Source: Streptomyces atroolivaceus
GTDB lineage: Bacteria; Actinomycetota; Actinomycetes; Streptomycetales; Streptomycetaceae
Assembly (NCBI RefSeq): GCF_000717025.1
Contig: NZ_JNXG01000017.1
Location: 1 to 64,000, forward strand
Reading direction: 5' to 3'
Length of the DNA stretch: 64,000 nucleotides
This document shows positions 37,946 to 46,680 of the stretch, piece by piece (position 1 is the stretch's first letter; every line of letters begins with the position of its first letter). The translations under genes and the position numbers were made by a program. The notes beneath the pieces are model-generated. The model was not told the DNA's origin, did no database searches, and worked only from the letters and a program-made list of their open reading frames with translations.

Positions 37946-38713
37946 TCAGGGGGCCTTGCGGCCCAGTACCTTGTTGGCCCGGCCGGTGATCCCCCAGCCC
38001 GTCACCCGCCAAAGGGCCTCGACGAGGATGTCACGGCTCATCTTGGAGTCGCCGATCTCGCGCTCCATGAAGGTGATCGGCACCTCGACGACGTGATAGC
38101 CCGCCTCGACCGCCCGCCGGGCGAGGTCGACCTGGAAGCAGTAGCCCTGCGAGGCAACCTCGTCGAGACCGAGACCGTCCAGGGTCCCGGTGCGGAAAGC
38201 CCGGTAACCGCCGGTGACGTCACGCACCGAGAGGCCCAGCAGCATCCGGGAGTAGAGGCTGCCGCCGCGCGAGATCATCTCGCGGTGCCTGGGCCAGTTG
38301 ACCACCCGGCCACCGGGCACCCAGCGCGAGCCGAGGACAAGATCGGCACCCTTCAGGGCGGTGAGGAGGCGGGGCAGTTCCTCGGGCTGGTGCGAGCCGT
38401 CCGCGTCCATCTCGACCAAAACGCCGTAGTCGTGCTCGGAACCCCAGCGGAAACCGGCCAGGTAGGCGGCGCCCAGCCCTTCCTTGCCCTTGCGGTGCAG
38501 GACGTGGACCTGACTGTCGCCGGCCGCGAGCTCGTCGGCGACCTTGCCGGTCCCGTCGGGGCTGTTGTCGTCGGCGACGAGGATGTCCGCCTCCGGAACG
38601 GCGGCGCGCACCCGGGCGACGATGAGTGCGACGTTCTCGGCCTCGTTGTAGGTCGGAATGATCACCAAGACTCTGCCGAGCGGGCCGAACTGCCTCTGAC
38701 CGCCGTCGTTCAC
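37946..38713 (-). CDS. ppm1: Polyprenol-phosphate mannose synthase
   Basis: Transfers mannose from GDP-mannose to polyprenyl phosphate at the inner membrane face, supplying protein O-mannosylation and glycolipid assembly. The 255-residue GT2 domain shows IPTYNEAENV near the start, ADDNSPDGTG, the metal-binding EMDADGSH near residue 100, and the acceptor region with RGGSLYSRMLLGLSVRDVTGGYRAFR. There is no membrane or apolipoprotein N-acyltransferase domain, matching Streptomyces Ppm1, which is separate from Lnt. GTG start with AAGGGG upstream. Downstream of fxsA's start but on the same strand. Confidence 0.93.
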   Translation of the reverse strand: MNDGGQRQFGPLGRVLVIIPTYNEAENVALIVARVRAAVPEADILVADDNSPDGTGKVADELAAGDSQVHVLHRKGKEGLGAAYLAGFRWGSEHDYGVLVEMDADGSHQPEELPRLLTALKGADLVLGSRWVPGGRVVNWPRHREMISRGGSLYSRMLLGLSVRDVTGGYRAFRTGTLDGLGLDEVASQGYCFQVDLARRAVEAGYHVVEVPITFMEREIGDSKMSRDILVEALWRVTGWGITGRANKVLGRKAP

Positions 38714-39247
38714 TACTGCCCCTTAAAGTCCGTACGCAGGTGCACACCATATCCAGCAGGCCGCGGGAGGGCTCCGACGCGGTCATGGGGCGGCGTACGC
38801 CGCGTGGACAGATGCATGGAACTGCGGACAGAAGGACAGCGCTGCGGATCGGGGCCCGGCGTCCTTCGGGCCGACCTGGGACCCGCTGGCTGCGGGTCGA
38901 CCGAGAGCCGTTGTCTACTGAACCTCCGGGCCCCACCCGGGTCGCACCTGCCGTCCGGACGAGACCTTCCCTCGCCCCCGAGGCGCGGGCGCTGAACCTG
39001 GCTGTCAGTGGTGGTGCGCCGGTGCGGCACACCGCCCCGTGACCCAGCGGCGTTCGACGACTGCGTGGAGGTCTGACCGGTCGGACGTCCAATGGTGGAC
39101 CCGGCCGAACCTACCGGCCCGTGGGCGCTTCCTGTCAACAGTCGTTCGACCTGCCACTTCTCTCCGAAACGCCTGGTCAGCGCCGAGGACACGCAGGTCG
39201 TCGCAGACCCCCCGCGCCTTCGATCGGCGGTACGAAATGTCCTGACG
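38714..39247. other. Intergenic region upstream of ppm1
   Basis: 534 bases with no supported gene; the open frames in it have no recognisable product and no ribosome sites. It must contain the ppm1 promoter, but no pair of hexamers with proper spacing stands out, and no strong hairpin separates it from the amidohydrolase gene. Confidence 0.5.
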
Positions 39248-40888
39248 TCACTCGTTCGGCCGTACGTAGACAGTTTGTCCGAAGACCACCGTGCGCAGAC
39301 AGACCGGAAGCTCCGCGCCCGGCGTGAGATCGGGCAGGCCGGGGGTGCCGGAACGGGGGTCGGTCGACCACCGCGCCACGCGGTCGTCGGGTGCCTGGAC
39401 CAGCAGTTCGCCGGTACGCCAGACGGCGTAGTCGGCCGGGGCTCCCGGAACGAGTACGCCCCCGTCGTCCCGCCCGACGGCCCGCCAGCCGCCCCGGGTG
39501 TGAGCGGTGAAGCCGGCGCGTACGGAGACACGGTGCGCGGGTGTGCGGTGATGGGCGGCCGCCCGCACGGTTCCCCAGGGGTCCAGCGGGGTGACCGGGC
39601 TGTCCGAGCCGAACGCGAGGGGCACACCGGCGCGCAGGAGGGCCGCGTACGGGTTGAGGGTCGCGGCGCGCTCGGCACCCAGGCGCCGGGCGTACATTCC
39701 GTCGGAGCCGCCCCAGGCCGCGTCGAAGGCCGGCTGGACGGAGGCGGTGAGGCCCAGTTCGGCGAAGGCTGCGATCGTCTCCGGGGTGAGCATCTCGGCG
39801 TGTTCGATCCGGTGCCTCGCGGCCCGTACCCGGGCGAGCCCGAGGTTCTCGGAGGCGGCCCGGACACCCGCCACCACGGCGGACACCGCGGCGTCGCCGA
39901 TGGCGTGGAAGCCCGCCTGGAGCCCCGCTTCGGTGCACGCCGTCACGTGTGCGGCGATCCGCGCGGTGTCGAGGCGGCCGGTGCCGGTGTGCGGAGCGTC
40001 GGCGTAGGGCTCGTGCAGAAGGGCGGTGTGCGATCCCAGGGAGCCGTCGACGAAGAGGTCACCGGCCGCGCCGACGGCACCGAGCTCACGGATCCGCCGG
40101 GCGCCCTTCGCGTCCTCGACGGGCTCCGCCCAGTAGCCGAAGACCCGGGGCCCCGGCTGCTCGGAGGCGAGTCGCAGCAGCCCGGTGAAGTCCTCCTCGT
40201 CCGAGATGTCCGGGCCCGCGCACTCGTGCACGGTGCCGATCCCGAGCGAGGCGGCGTGCGCCAGCGCGGCACCCTGCGCCCGCGCCCGCTGCCTCGGCGT
40301 GACGGCGGCGTGGGCGGCCGCCCGCACCGCGTGGTGCGCGTCGCCGGTGAGGGGGGCCTCGGGGTGGTAGCCGGGCATTGCGGTGACGCCCGGGACCAGG
40401 TCCAGGAGCGCCGTGGTCACTACGGCCGAGTGGACGTCCACCCGGGGGAGGTAGGCGGCCCTGCCGCCTGCCGCCTCGTCGAGCTCCCCGCGCGACGGTG
40501 GCCGCTGCTCGGGCCAGCGTGCCGCGTCCCAGCCGTGGCCGAGGATCACCCCGCCCCCCGCATGGCTGTTCGCGAACGCACGTACGAGCCCGAGGGCGTC
40601 GGCGAGCGTGCGCGCACCCGAGAGGTCCAGCCCCGTGAGTGCGAGTCCGGTCGATGTGGTGTGGACGTGGGAGTCGGTGAAAGCCGGGGTGACCAGGGCA
40701 CCTTCCAGGTCGATCACCTCGTCGACACCGCTCGCGAAGGCGTCGGCAGCCCCCTCCGAGCCCACCCAGGCGACATGGCCCCTTTCGACGACCATCGCGG
40801 TGGCGAACGGATCGGCGGGGCTGTGGACGTCTCCACCGCGCAGCAGCACGGTGCGGTGTTCGCTCTGGGGGGCGGTGCTCTCGGTCAT
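39248..40888 (-). CDS. Amidohydrolase family protein (YtcJ-like)
   Basis: 546-residue metal-dependent hydrolase of the amidohydrolase-3 branch, acting on an unknown amide or cyclic substrate in the cytosol. The metal-binding HxH is in FTDSHVHTT near residue 75. Further family blocks are FHAIGDAAV (ligand histidine), HRIEHAEML and the metal aspartate in FGSDSPVTPLDPW. Length is normal. The ATG at 40888 is selected because conserved beta-sandwich sequence starts there. It is followed at a distance by ppm1 and preceded by an Lrp-type regulator on the same strand, which may or may not control it. Confidence 0.9.
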   Translation of the reverse strand: MTESTAPQSEHRTVLLRGGDVHSPADPFATAMVVERGHVAWVGSEGAADAFASGVDEVIDLEGALVTPAFTDSHVHTTSTGLALTGLDLSGARTLADALGLVRAFANSHAGGGVILGHGWDAARWPEQRPPSRGELDEAAGGRAAYLPRVDVHSAVVTTALLDLVPGVTAMPGYHPEAPLTGDAHHAVRAAAHAAVTPRQRARAQGAALAHAASLGIGTVHECAGPDISDEEDFTGLLRLASEQPGPRVFGYWAEPVEDAKGARRIRELGAVGAAGDLFVDGSLGSHTALLHEPYADAPHTGTGRLDTARIAAHVTACTEAGLQAGFHAIGDAAVSAVVAGVRAASENLGLARVRAARHRIEHAEMLTPETIAAFAELGLTASVQPAFDAAWGGSDGMYARRLGAERAATLNPYAALLRAGVPLAFGSDSPVTPLDPWGTVRAAAHHRTPAHRVSVRAGFTAHTRGGWRAVGRDDGGVLVPGAPADYAVWRTGELLVQAPDDRVARWSTDPRSGTPGLPDLTPGAELPVCLRTVVFGQTVYVRPNE

Positions 40889-40955
40889 GGGACCAGTCTC
40901 GCGCCTGCCAGGACCGTTCCCTCCCGCACCCCCTCCGCAACGGACGGGAAGGGCC

Positions 40956-41396
40956 TCAGATGCGCGGCGGCCGTGCCTCGTAGGGCGTGGAGAGCACGAC
41001 GGTCGTACGGGTGGACACGCCGGCCAGCGTGCGGATCCGCGTGAGCAGGTGCTCGAGCTCCAGAGGGCTGGAGACACGCACCTTGAGGATGTAGTTCTCG
41101 TCGCCGGCGACGCTGTGACACGCCTCCAGCTCCGGCACTCCGGCGAGCCGTTCGGCGATGTCGTCGGGTGCGCTCGGGTCGAAGGGTTTCACCGAGATGA
41201 ACGCGGTGAGGGGCAGGCCGACGGCCTCGGGGTCGACGACCGCGGCGTAGCCCCGGATCACCCCGCGCTGCTCCAGCCGGCGGACACGCTGATGAACGGC
41301 CGAGGTGGACAGGCCGGTGGCCTTGCCCAGGTCGGTGTAGCTCATCCGCCCGTCCTTGACGAGCAACTCCACAATCTGACGGTCCAGCTCCTCCAT
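40956..41396 (-). CDS. Lrp/AsnC-family transcriptional regulator
   Basis: 146-residue regulator with an N-terminal helix-turn-helix (LDRQIVELLVKDGRMSYTDLGKATGLSTSAVHQRVRRLE) and a C-terminal RAM ligand-binding domain (AFISVKPF, VPELEACHSVAGDENYILKVRV). Such proteins form octamers and respond to amino acids. The ATG at 41396 starts at the HTH and has AGG nine bases upstream. It is divergent from the hypothetical gene at 41600, so it could regulate that gene, itself or the amidohydrolase. Confidence 0.94.
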   Translation of the reverse strand: MEELDRQIVELLVKDGRMSYTDLGKATGLSTSAVHQRVRRLEQRGVIRGYAAVVDPEAVGLPLTAFISVKPFDPSAPDDIAERLAGVPELEACHSVAGDENYILKVRVSSPLELEHLLTRIRTLAGVSTRTTVVLSTPYEARPPRI

Positions 41397-41599
41397 GCGG
41401 ATCAACCTATTGCCCAGGGTCCCTCCAGGCACAGTCGTGGGAGCCCCGGAAGGGCACGTTCGAGGGGCATGTGACGAATACCACAAGTTTACGGGTGGGT
41501 AGCCGACTGCCTCGCGGTTACCGCCGACTTCCGGCGGGAAGTGCTTGCTGTGGCCGGGGCCGTGGCGCCATGCCGGCCCACCCGAGGGGGGAAAGACCC

Positions 41600-42019
41600 A
41601 TGCAGAGCCTGAAGCTCACCGGACGTACCGAACCGGAAACCGACGAAGACGCGGCATACACCGGTTCCGACGAGGACGCCGTTCCCGACCCGTACGACAC
41701 GTTCGAGATGTACCGGGTGATCTGCCCGGACTGCGCCCAGCCGATCGCGCTCCTGGCGGACGAGGACGTCCTCCCCGAGCACGCGCTGTGCCCCACGCCG
41801 TGGAATCCGTTCGTCCTCACCGTCTGCCCCGGTACGAGCCGTGACGCCTCCCGCGCCCGCCCGGCCGACGCGTCGCCCGGGACCCAGGAGCAGGAGACCG
41901 CACTGCTGTTGACGCTTCCTCAGGGACTCGACTGGCGGATGCAGCCCTTCTCGCACGCCGGCGGTCCGGGTTCGCGCCCCCTGCGGTACGTCCCGCAGAC
42001 GCGGCGTCACGCCGCCTGA
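41600..42019 (+). CDS. Conserved hypothetical protein with CPDC motif, 139 aa
   Basis: I recognise no named family. The N-terminal 35 residues are acidic. The middle has ICPDCAQPIALLADEDVLPEHALCPTPWNPF followed by VCPG, four cysteines that could bind a metal. The end is basic. It is soluble with no signal peptide. A GGGGGGAAAG ribosome site precedes the ATG at 41600, which excludes the longer upstream frame. It is divergent from the Lrp regulator with a 203-base gap. Confidence 0.78.
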   Translation: MQSLKLTGRTEPETDEDAAYTGSDEDAVPDPYDTFEMYRVICPDCAQPIALLADEDVLPEHALCPTPWNPFVLTVCPGTSRDASRARPADASPGTQEQETALLLTLPQGLDWRMQPFSHAGGPGSRPLRYVPQTRRHAA

Positions 42020-42049
42020 CGTTCCCGCGCCCCGAGGCGCACCTCTGCA

Positions 42050-42080
42050 CGCACCACGACGGCCCGGCCGGCGTGGTGCG
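42050..42080. terminator. Hairpin terminator after the CPDC protein gene
   Basis: CGCACCACG (42050-42058) pairs perfectly with CGTGGTGCG (42072-42080), 13-base loop, about 30 bases past the stop codon. Confidence 0.6.
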
Positions 42081-42460
42081 GACAGTTCACCGGCCGGCCG
42101 GGACCGCGGCACCCGCAGGAACGGGCACGCGAATCGGCCGGACAGTGACCCGGGACCCCGTGGCGGCGTTGGCTCCGTATGACCACGCCGCATCCACCGG
42201 CCGGCCCAACTGGGCGGCCGGAACGCCGCGGCCCCGTACGCCGCCGCCCCGCCGCACCGACGTCCGGAGAATCGGTTCCTCAGCCCGGACCGCCGCTCCG
42301 TGAGCCCGCGCGGCAGCCCACACCGCACACCACCGACCCGCCCGCCCACCGGGCGGTGCTGCACCGTTGGGAGGGCACGGGCCGGGCGCTGCAGGGCCGC
42401 CACGACCAGGAGTGGAACCGGATCATGACGACACCGGTGTGCCGGACCGGCCCGTCCGGG
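42081..42460. other. Intergenic region between convergent genes
   Basis: 380 bases with no supported coding sequence, Pro/Arg/Ala-rich in every frame and lacking ribosome sites. I see no decayed gene or mobile element remnant in it. Confidence 0.5.
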
Positions 42461-43633
42461 TCAGCGTGTCTCGGGACCCGCGAGGTGACGGGCGATGACC
42501 ATGCGCTGGATCTGATTGGTGCCCTCGACGATCTGGAGCACCTTCGCCTCGCGCATCAGCCGCTCCACCGGGAAGTCGAGGGTGTAGCCGTAGCCCCCGA
42601 GCACCTGGACCGCGTCGGTCGTCACCTGCATGGCCGCGTCGGTGCAGAACAGTTTCGCCATCGCCGCCTGTCGCGAGAACGGCAGGCCCGCGTCGCGCAG
42701 CCGTGCCGCCTCCAGATAGAGCGCCCTGCCGGCCTCGATGCGGGTGGCCATGTCGGCGAGCATGAAACGCAGACCCTGGAAATCCGCGACCGGCCGTCCG
42801 AACTGACGCCGGTCGGTGGCGTACCTGACCGCCTCCTCCAGGGCCGCCTGCGCGACTCCGACGGCACAGGCGGCGATTCCCAGCCGCCCCGAGTCGAGCG
42901 CGGACAGGGCGATGGCGAAACCCTGGCCTTCGTCGCCGATGCGGCGGTCGCCGGAGATCCGTACGCCGTCGAAGTGCAGCTGGGCGGTGGGCGACCCCTT
43001 CATGCCCATCTTCTTCTCGGGCAGGGCCGCGCCGAGGCCCTCGGCGTCGCCGGGGACGAGGAAGGCGGTGATACCGCGGGGGCCGTCCTCCCCGGTGCGG
43101 GCCAGCACCGTGTAGAAGTCGGCGACGCCGCCATGCGTGATCCAGGCCTTGGTCCCGGTGAGGACCCAGTCCTCACCGTCCCGCACGGCCTTCGTGCGGA
43201 GCGAGGCGGCGTCGGAGCCCGAGGCCGGTTCGGAGAGGCAGTAGGCGCCGAGCAGGCCGCCTGCGAGCATCGCGGGGAGGTGGGCGGCCCGTTGCTCCTC
43301 GGTGCCGTATCCGGCGAGCGCGTGACAGGCCAGCGAGTGGACGCTCACACCGAGGCCGACGGTGAGCCGGGCGGCCGCGAGTTCCTCGAGGACCTGGAGG
43401 TAGACCTCGTACGGCTGGTCGCCGCCACCGTGCGCGGAGTCGTAGGGCAGTCCGAGCAGTCCGGATTCGGAGAGCAGGGTGAAGACCGGGCGCGGGAAGA
43501 AGCCCGCTTCTTCCTCCTCGGCCGCCCTGGGAGCGATCTCCTTCGACACGATGTCGCGTACGAGCTCGACGAGCTGCCGGGACTCCTCGGTGGGCAGACG
43601 GCGTTCCACCGGCTGCGGGGCACGGTCGGACAT
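42461..43633 (-). CDS. Acyl-CoA dehydrogenase
   Basis: FAD-dependent enzyme, 390 aa, catalysing alpha-beta desaturation of an acyl-CoA in fatty-acid or branched-amino-acid breakdown. Family signatures are CLSEPASGSDAAS near residue 135 and KAWITHGGVAD, then the C-terminal helices with QVLGGYGYTLDFPVERLMREAK. The catalytic glutamate lies in LQIVEGTNQIQ near 370. Full length; chain-length preference is unknown. GGGAGGAG precedes the ATG. It stands alone and is divergent from the chitinase gene. Confidence 0.94.
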   Translation of the reverse strand: MSDRAPQPVERRLPTEESRQLVELVRDIVSKEIAPRAAEEEEAGFFPRPVFTLLSESGLLGLPYDSAHGGGDQPYEVYLQVLEELAAARLTVGLGVSVHSLACHALAGYGTEEQRAAHLPAMLAGGLLGAYCLSEPASGSDAASLRTKAVRDGEDWVLTGTKAWITHGGVADFYTVLARTGEDGPRGITAFLVPGDAEGLGAALPEKKMGMKGSPTAQLHFDGVRISGDRRIGDEGQGFAIALSALDSGRLGIAACAVGVAQAALEEAVRYATDRRQFGRPVADFQGLRFMLADMATRIEAGRALYLEAARLRDAGLPFSRQAAMAKLFCTDAAMQVTTDAVQVLGGYGYTLDFPVERLMREAKVLQIVEGTNQIQRMVIARHLAGPETR

Positions 43634-43848
43634 GACGGCGCTCTCCTCCCTGTCGGGCGTGACGACGGTCGTGCGCTGGGTGTGCGCGGCGCCGCCGGGC
43701 GGTCCCGGGCGATGCCCGGAAATCTACGGCTCCCCAGCCGATCCTGCCTTCCCGGATCACGGGAGGCGCTGGCCAGCGGCTGTGGCGCGTTGAGTATGCC
43801 CGATCGGAGCCCATGCGTCACCGGGTAGCGGGAGCCTTGATCAGGGAA

Positions 43849-43886
43849 ATTGGTCCGAACCATTGACCCAACTGGTCTAGTCCTCC
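43849..43886 (+). promoter_or_regulatory. Pair of DasR-like (dre) boxes / chitinase 12-bp direct repeats
   Basis: Box 1, ATTGGTCCGAACCATT (43849-43864), and box 2, ACTGGTCTAGTCCTCC (43871-43886), match the dre consensus ACTGGTCTAGACCACT at 11 and 13 of 16 positions. Their cores TGGTCCGAACCA and TGGTCTAGTCCT are also the paired 12-bp repeats known from Streptomyces chitinase promoters. They are spaced 22 bases apart, two helical turns. Confidence 0.85.
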
Positions 43887-43892
43887 TACGGT
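43863..43892 (+). promoter_or_regulatory. Chitinase promoter
   Basis: TTGACC (43863-43868), 18-base spacer, TACGGT (43887-43892). Dre box 2 fills the spacer and box 1 overlaps the -35, so a bound repressor would block polymerase. Expected start near 43899. Confidence 0.75.
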
Positions 43893-43982
43893 CTCCCCCG
43901 ATGCCTCATCGCGTCCATGCCAATCACGGTTGGGCGGGGCAGGCACCCCCCACATCCAAGCCCTCCCCCACGAGGAGCCACA

Positions 43983-45248
43983 ATGACCGGACTTCACCGT
44001 CCTCGCGCCCGCTTCCGGGCGCTCGCCGCGACCCTCTGCACCGCCGCTCTGGGAGCCGCCCTCCTGGGCGTCGCCGGTACGTCGTCCGCGGGTGCGGCTC
44101 CCGCCGCCTCCGCACCGGCAGCCGACGGAGCCGCCCCCACCGCGGCCGGGGACAAGGTGGTCGGATACTTCACCAACTGGGGTGTCTACGACCGCGATTA
44201 CCACGTCAAGGACATCGAGACGTCGGGCTCGGCGGACAAGCTGACGCACATCAACTACGCCTTCGGGAACGTCCAGGGCGGCAAGTGCACCATCGGGGAC
44301 AGCTACGCCGACCACGAGAAGGCGTACACGGCCGACCAGTCGGTGGACGGCGTCGCGGACACCTGGGACCAGGAACTGCGGGGCAACTTCAACCAGTTGC
44401 GGAAGCTGAAGAAGCTGCACCCCGATCTGAAGGTCCTCTGGTCCTTCGGCGGCTGGAGCTGGTCCGGCGGCTTCGCCGAGGCCGCCAGGAATCCCGCCGC
44501 CTTCGCCGACTCCTGCTACGCCCTGGTCGAGGACCCGCGCTGGGCCGATGTCTTCGACGGGATCGACATCGACTGGGAGTACCCGAACGCCTGCGGCCTG
44601 ACCTGCGACACCAGCGGCCGTGACGCGTACGGCGACCTCCTGTCGGCGCTGCGGTCGAAGTTCGGCACCGGCAATCTGATCACCTCGGCGATGACGGCGG
44701 ACGGGTCCGACGGCGGCAAGATCGACGCGGTGGACTACGCGGGCGCGGCGCAGTACCTGGACTGGTACAACCCGATGACCTACGACTTCTTCGGCGCGTT
44801 CGCGGCGCAGGGGCCGACGGCCCCGCACTCACCGCTGACCTCCTACCCGGGCATCCCGACGGAGGGGTTCAACAGCGACGCGGCTGTCTCCAAGCTCAAG
44901 GGCCTGGGCATCCCCGCGGAGAAGCTGCTGCTGGGCATCGGCTTCTACGGCCGCGGCTGGACCGGCGTCACCCAGCCGGAACCGGGCGGCACGGCGACCG
45001 GGGCGGCCCCTGGGACGTACGAGGCGGGCATCGAGGACTACAAGGTCCTGAAGGACAGCTGCCCCGTGACGGGCACCGTGGCCGGCACGGCGTACGCCCA
45101 CTGCGGCAGCGACTGGTGGAGCTACGACACCCCGGCCACCATCGCCGCGAAGATGGACTACAAGGACCAGCAGGGCCTGGGCGGCACCTTCTTCTGGGAG
45201 CTGAGCGGCGACACGACGGACGGTGAGCTCATCAAGGCCATCCACTAG
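43983..45248 (+). CDS. Secreted chitinase, glycoside hydrolase family 18
   Basis: 421-residue endochitinase. The signal peptide covers about 1-40 (RPRARFR basic start, Ala-rich core, SAGAAP cleavage region). The GH18 catalytic domain follows with no carbohydrate-binding or FnIII domain, making this a compact single-domain enzyme. The catalytic motif DGIDIDWE places the acid at E199, with D195 and D197 supporting; SFGGWSWSGGF and the final FFWELSGDT are further family blocks. GAGGAG precedes the ATG. Controlled by a promoter overlaid with two DasR-like boxes, so induced by chitin degradation products. From synteny it may correspond to ChiD. Confidence 0.95.
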   Translation: MTGLHRPRARFRALAATLCTAALGAALLGVAGTSSAGAAPAASAPAADGAAPTAAGDKVVGYFTNWGVYDRDYHVKDIETSGSADKLTHINYAFGNVQGGKCTIGDSYADHEKAYTADQSVDGVADTWDQELRGNFNQLRKLKKLHPDLKVLWSFGGWSWSGGFAEAARNPAAFADSCYALVEDPRWADVFDGIDIDWEYPNACGLTCDTSGRDAYGDLLSALRSKFGTGNLITSAMTADGSDGGKIDAVDYAGAAQYLDWYNPMTYDFFGAFAAQGPTAPHSPLTSYPGIPTEGFNSDAAVSKLKGLGIPAEKLLLGIGFYGRGWTGVTQPEPGGTATGAAPGTYEAGIEDYKVLKDSCPVTGTVAGTAYAHCGSDWWSYDTPATIAAKMDYKDQQGLGGTFFWELSGDTTDGELIKAIH

Positions 45249-45282
45249 CCCTGGCGGGGTACACGCACCGCAGGGCGGGTCA

Positions 45283-45313
45283 GGGGTGGGGTGCCGGGCG
45301 GGCGCCCCACCCC
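45283..45313. terminator. Bidirectional terminator after the chitinase gene
   Basis: A 13-bp stem with one wobble pair (45283-45295 with 45301-45313) and a five-base loop lies between the chitinase stop and the stop of the small minus-strand gene. Confidence 0.75.
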
Positions 45314-45338
45314 ACCCGTCGTACGCGGTTGCCGCAGG

Positions 45339-45485
45339 TCACATGAGTCCCGCCTGGGTGACGAACATGGCGAGGACGACGACGAGCGTCCAGCCCAGAA
45401 CGTGTTCCAGGATCTTCGGGCCGTCCTCGGGTCCGCCGGTGCGGGCGCGGGAGTGGGTCCGGTTCTCGGCTGTGGTCGCGGTCAT
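45339..45485 (-). CDS. 48-residue single-span membrane protein
   Basis: Small gene found by reading the minus strand. It has a hydrophilic N-terminus (MTATTAENRTHSRART), then GPKILEHVLGW leading into a single membrane helix (TLVVVLAMFVTQAGLM) that ends at the C-terminus. The length and the HVLGWT entry into the helix look like a genuine tail-anchored mini-protein rather than chance. The ribosome site is weak (GAG ten bases upstream). It is convergent with the chitinase gene through a shared terminator. Function unknown. Confidence 0.6.
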   Translation of the reverse strand: MTATTAENRTHSRARTGGPEDGPKILEHVLGWTLVVVLAMFVTQAGLM

Positions 45486-45633
45486 GGCATCTCACTCGGT
45501 CGTTCGGCAGCGGGCGTCCCCCGTGACCCGACCACAGTGCCGGCGGAGGCGGGCCGCGCGGTAGAGATCCGGGTCACAGCGGCAGGCCGGCGGGGGACGT
45601 GGGCGAGGGCACGGATCCGCGCTCCCGCTGGGG

Positions 45634-46281
45634 ATGCGCGAGCAGAAGGGCGCAGGAGGGCGGGGCGGCTGTGTGCCATGCCACACCGCCGTGCAGGACG
45701 GGAAGCGGGTGCCGCATCGCGTGCGTCGGCGCTTCACGGGGCAACCGGCGCCGGTCATCCTGCCGATGTCCTGCCGCGGAGAGGGGCCCCCGCTTCGGGG
45801 CATGAACCCCGCGGTCCTCTTCGGCATGGCGTACGGATGCGCCGACAACGAGGACGACTACTTCCGGACCGGTTCCTTCGCACCGTGCCCCGGCCGGTAC
45901 AACCTCGTCGCCCCGGAGGAGTGGGGCGACAGGATCCGCGGCGCCCACCCCGGCTACGCCGGCGAGCGGCCGCGTGTGCAGATCCGGCACGGCGGCTCCG
46001 ACCAGCTGATCAACAAGAAGTCCCTGGAGAAGCAACGCGACGGCTGGACCGACGTGCTCGGCATCCCGCAGACCCCGTCGTCCACCTCGCGCCCCGCCGC
46101 CGGCGTCACGAAGCAGGTGTACGGCGACGGGCAGGTCGAGACGTATCTGATCGACGCGATGGGCCATGAGGCACCGGTCGATCCCGGCACCGGCATCGAC
46201 CGGTGCGGCACCGCGGGCCAGGGCCACGGCTCGCTCTGCGGTCCGTACTACGCCGCGCGGTTCTTCGGTCTGGGCGGCTGA
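45634..46281 (+). pseudogene. Decayed secreted esterase (CE1/PHB-depolymerase family) remnant
   Basis: The frame carries only the C-terminal half of an acetylxylan-esterase or PHB-depolymerase type serine hydrolase. Recognisable blocks are EEWGDRIRGAHPGYAGERPRVQI, the acid-residue strand HGGSDQLI, WTDVLGIPQTP, the histidine segment DAMGHEAPVDPG and the final YYAARFFGL. The N-terminal signal peptide and the GxSxG nucleophile elbow are absent. The sequence before MNPAVLFG is unrelated and basic. It lies beside a chitinase, a setting where a secreted polysaccharide esterase would make sense. It could be translated but should be inactive. Confidence 0.7.
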
Positions 46282-46680
46282 GACGCGTACGCCCGCCGCA
46301 CACGGCGGAGGCCGGCCGACGGTGCCGGAAGAGTCCCCCTCCCCCAGCCGGCCTCCCACCACCCGGCCCCACCGCCCCAGGGGACGAGCGGCCCATAGCT
46401 GCCCACCGGGCGCGGTGGGCACTCACCGTGGGCGGCGGTTCCCTGCCGGGGCCACGCAACTTCTACAGGCGAGTAGAAGCATAGAGTTGTCCCCGCGGGC
46501 CGGAGCGCGCTCCGGAGACGCCCGCCGGAGGGTCGGAGCCCACGCTCCCGAACCGGCCGCCCCCGGCGTTCGCCTCCCGTGGCAGACCGGTACGGGGTGG
46601 GCGGCTCGCCTGCCGCGCCGGTGTCCTCGGTGGCGGGGAACCCGGTCCCGGCCAGAATCGTTTTGTGCATGCACGTCTAG
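46282..46680. other. Intergenic region upstream of the first CNNM/CorC pair
   Basis: 399 bases without a supported gene. It contains one clean palindrome at 46460-46479 (listed separately) in a short AT-richer patch, otherwise nothing recognisable. Confidence 0.5.
46460..46479. promoter_or_regulatory. Perfect 7-bp palindrome, possible operator
   Basis: CTTCTAC (46460-46466) and GTAGAAG (46473-46479) with a six-base spacer. Half-sites containing CTAC/GTAG resemble targets of BlaI/MecI- or TetR-type dimers, but no such regulator gene is adjacent. Confidence 0.5.

Larger units (their letters stand above)
43634..43982. other. Divergent intergenic region with the chitinase promoter
   Basis: 349 bases without a gene. 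The chitinase-proximal part holds the promoter and two DasR-like boxes listed separately. The other part presumably carries the acyl-CoA dehydrogenase promoter; none is obvious. Confidence 0.6.

Noticed and set aside
39092..41044. 650-codon plus-strand frame over the amidohydrolase gene
   Set aside because: Antisense shadow; the minus-strand frame carries the metal-binding motifs.
42081..42460. Several 75-80 codon frames in both directions
   Set aside because: Pro/Arg/Ala-rich, no ribosome sites and no recognisable product.
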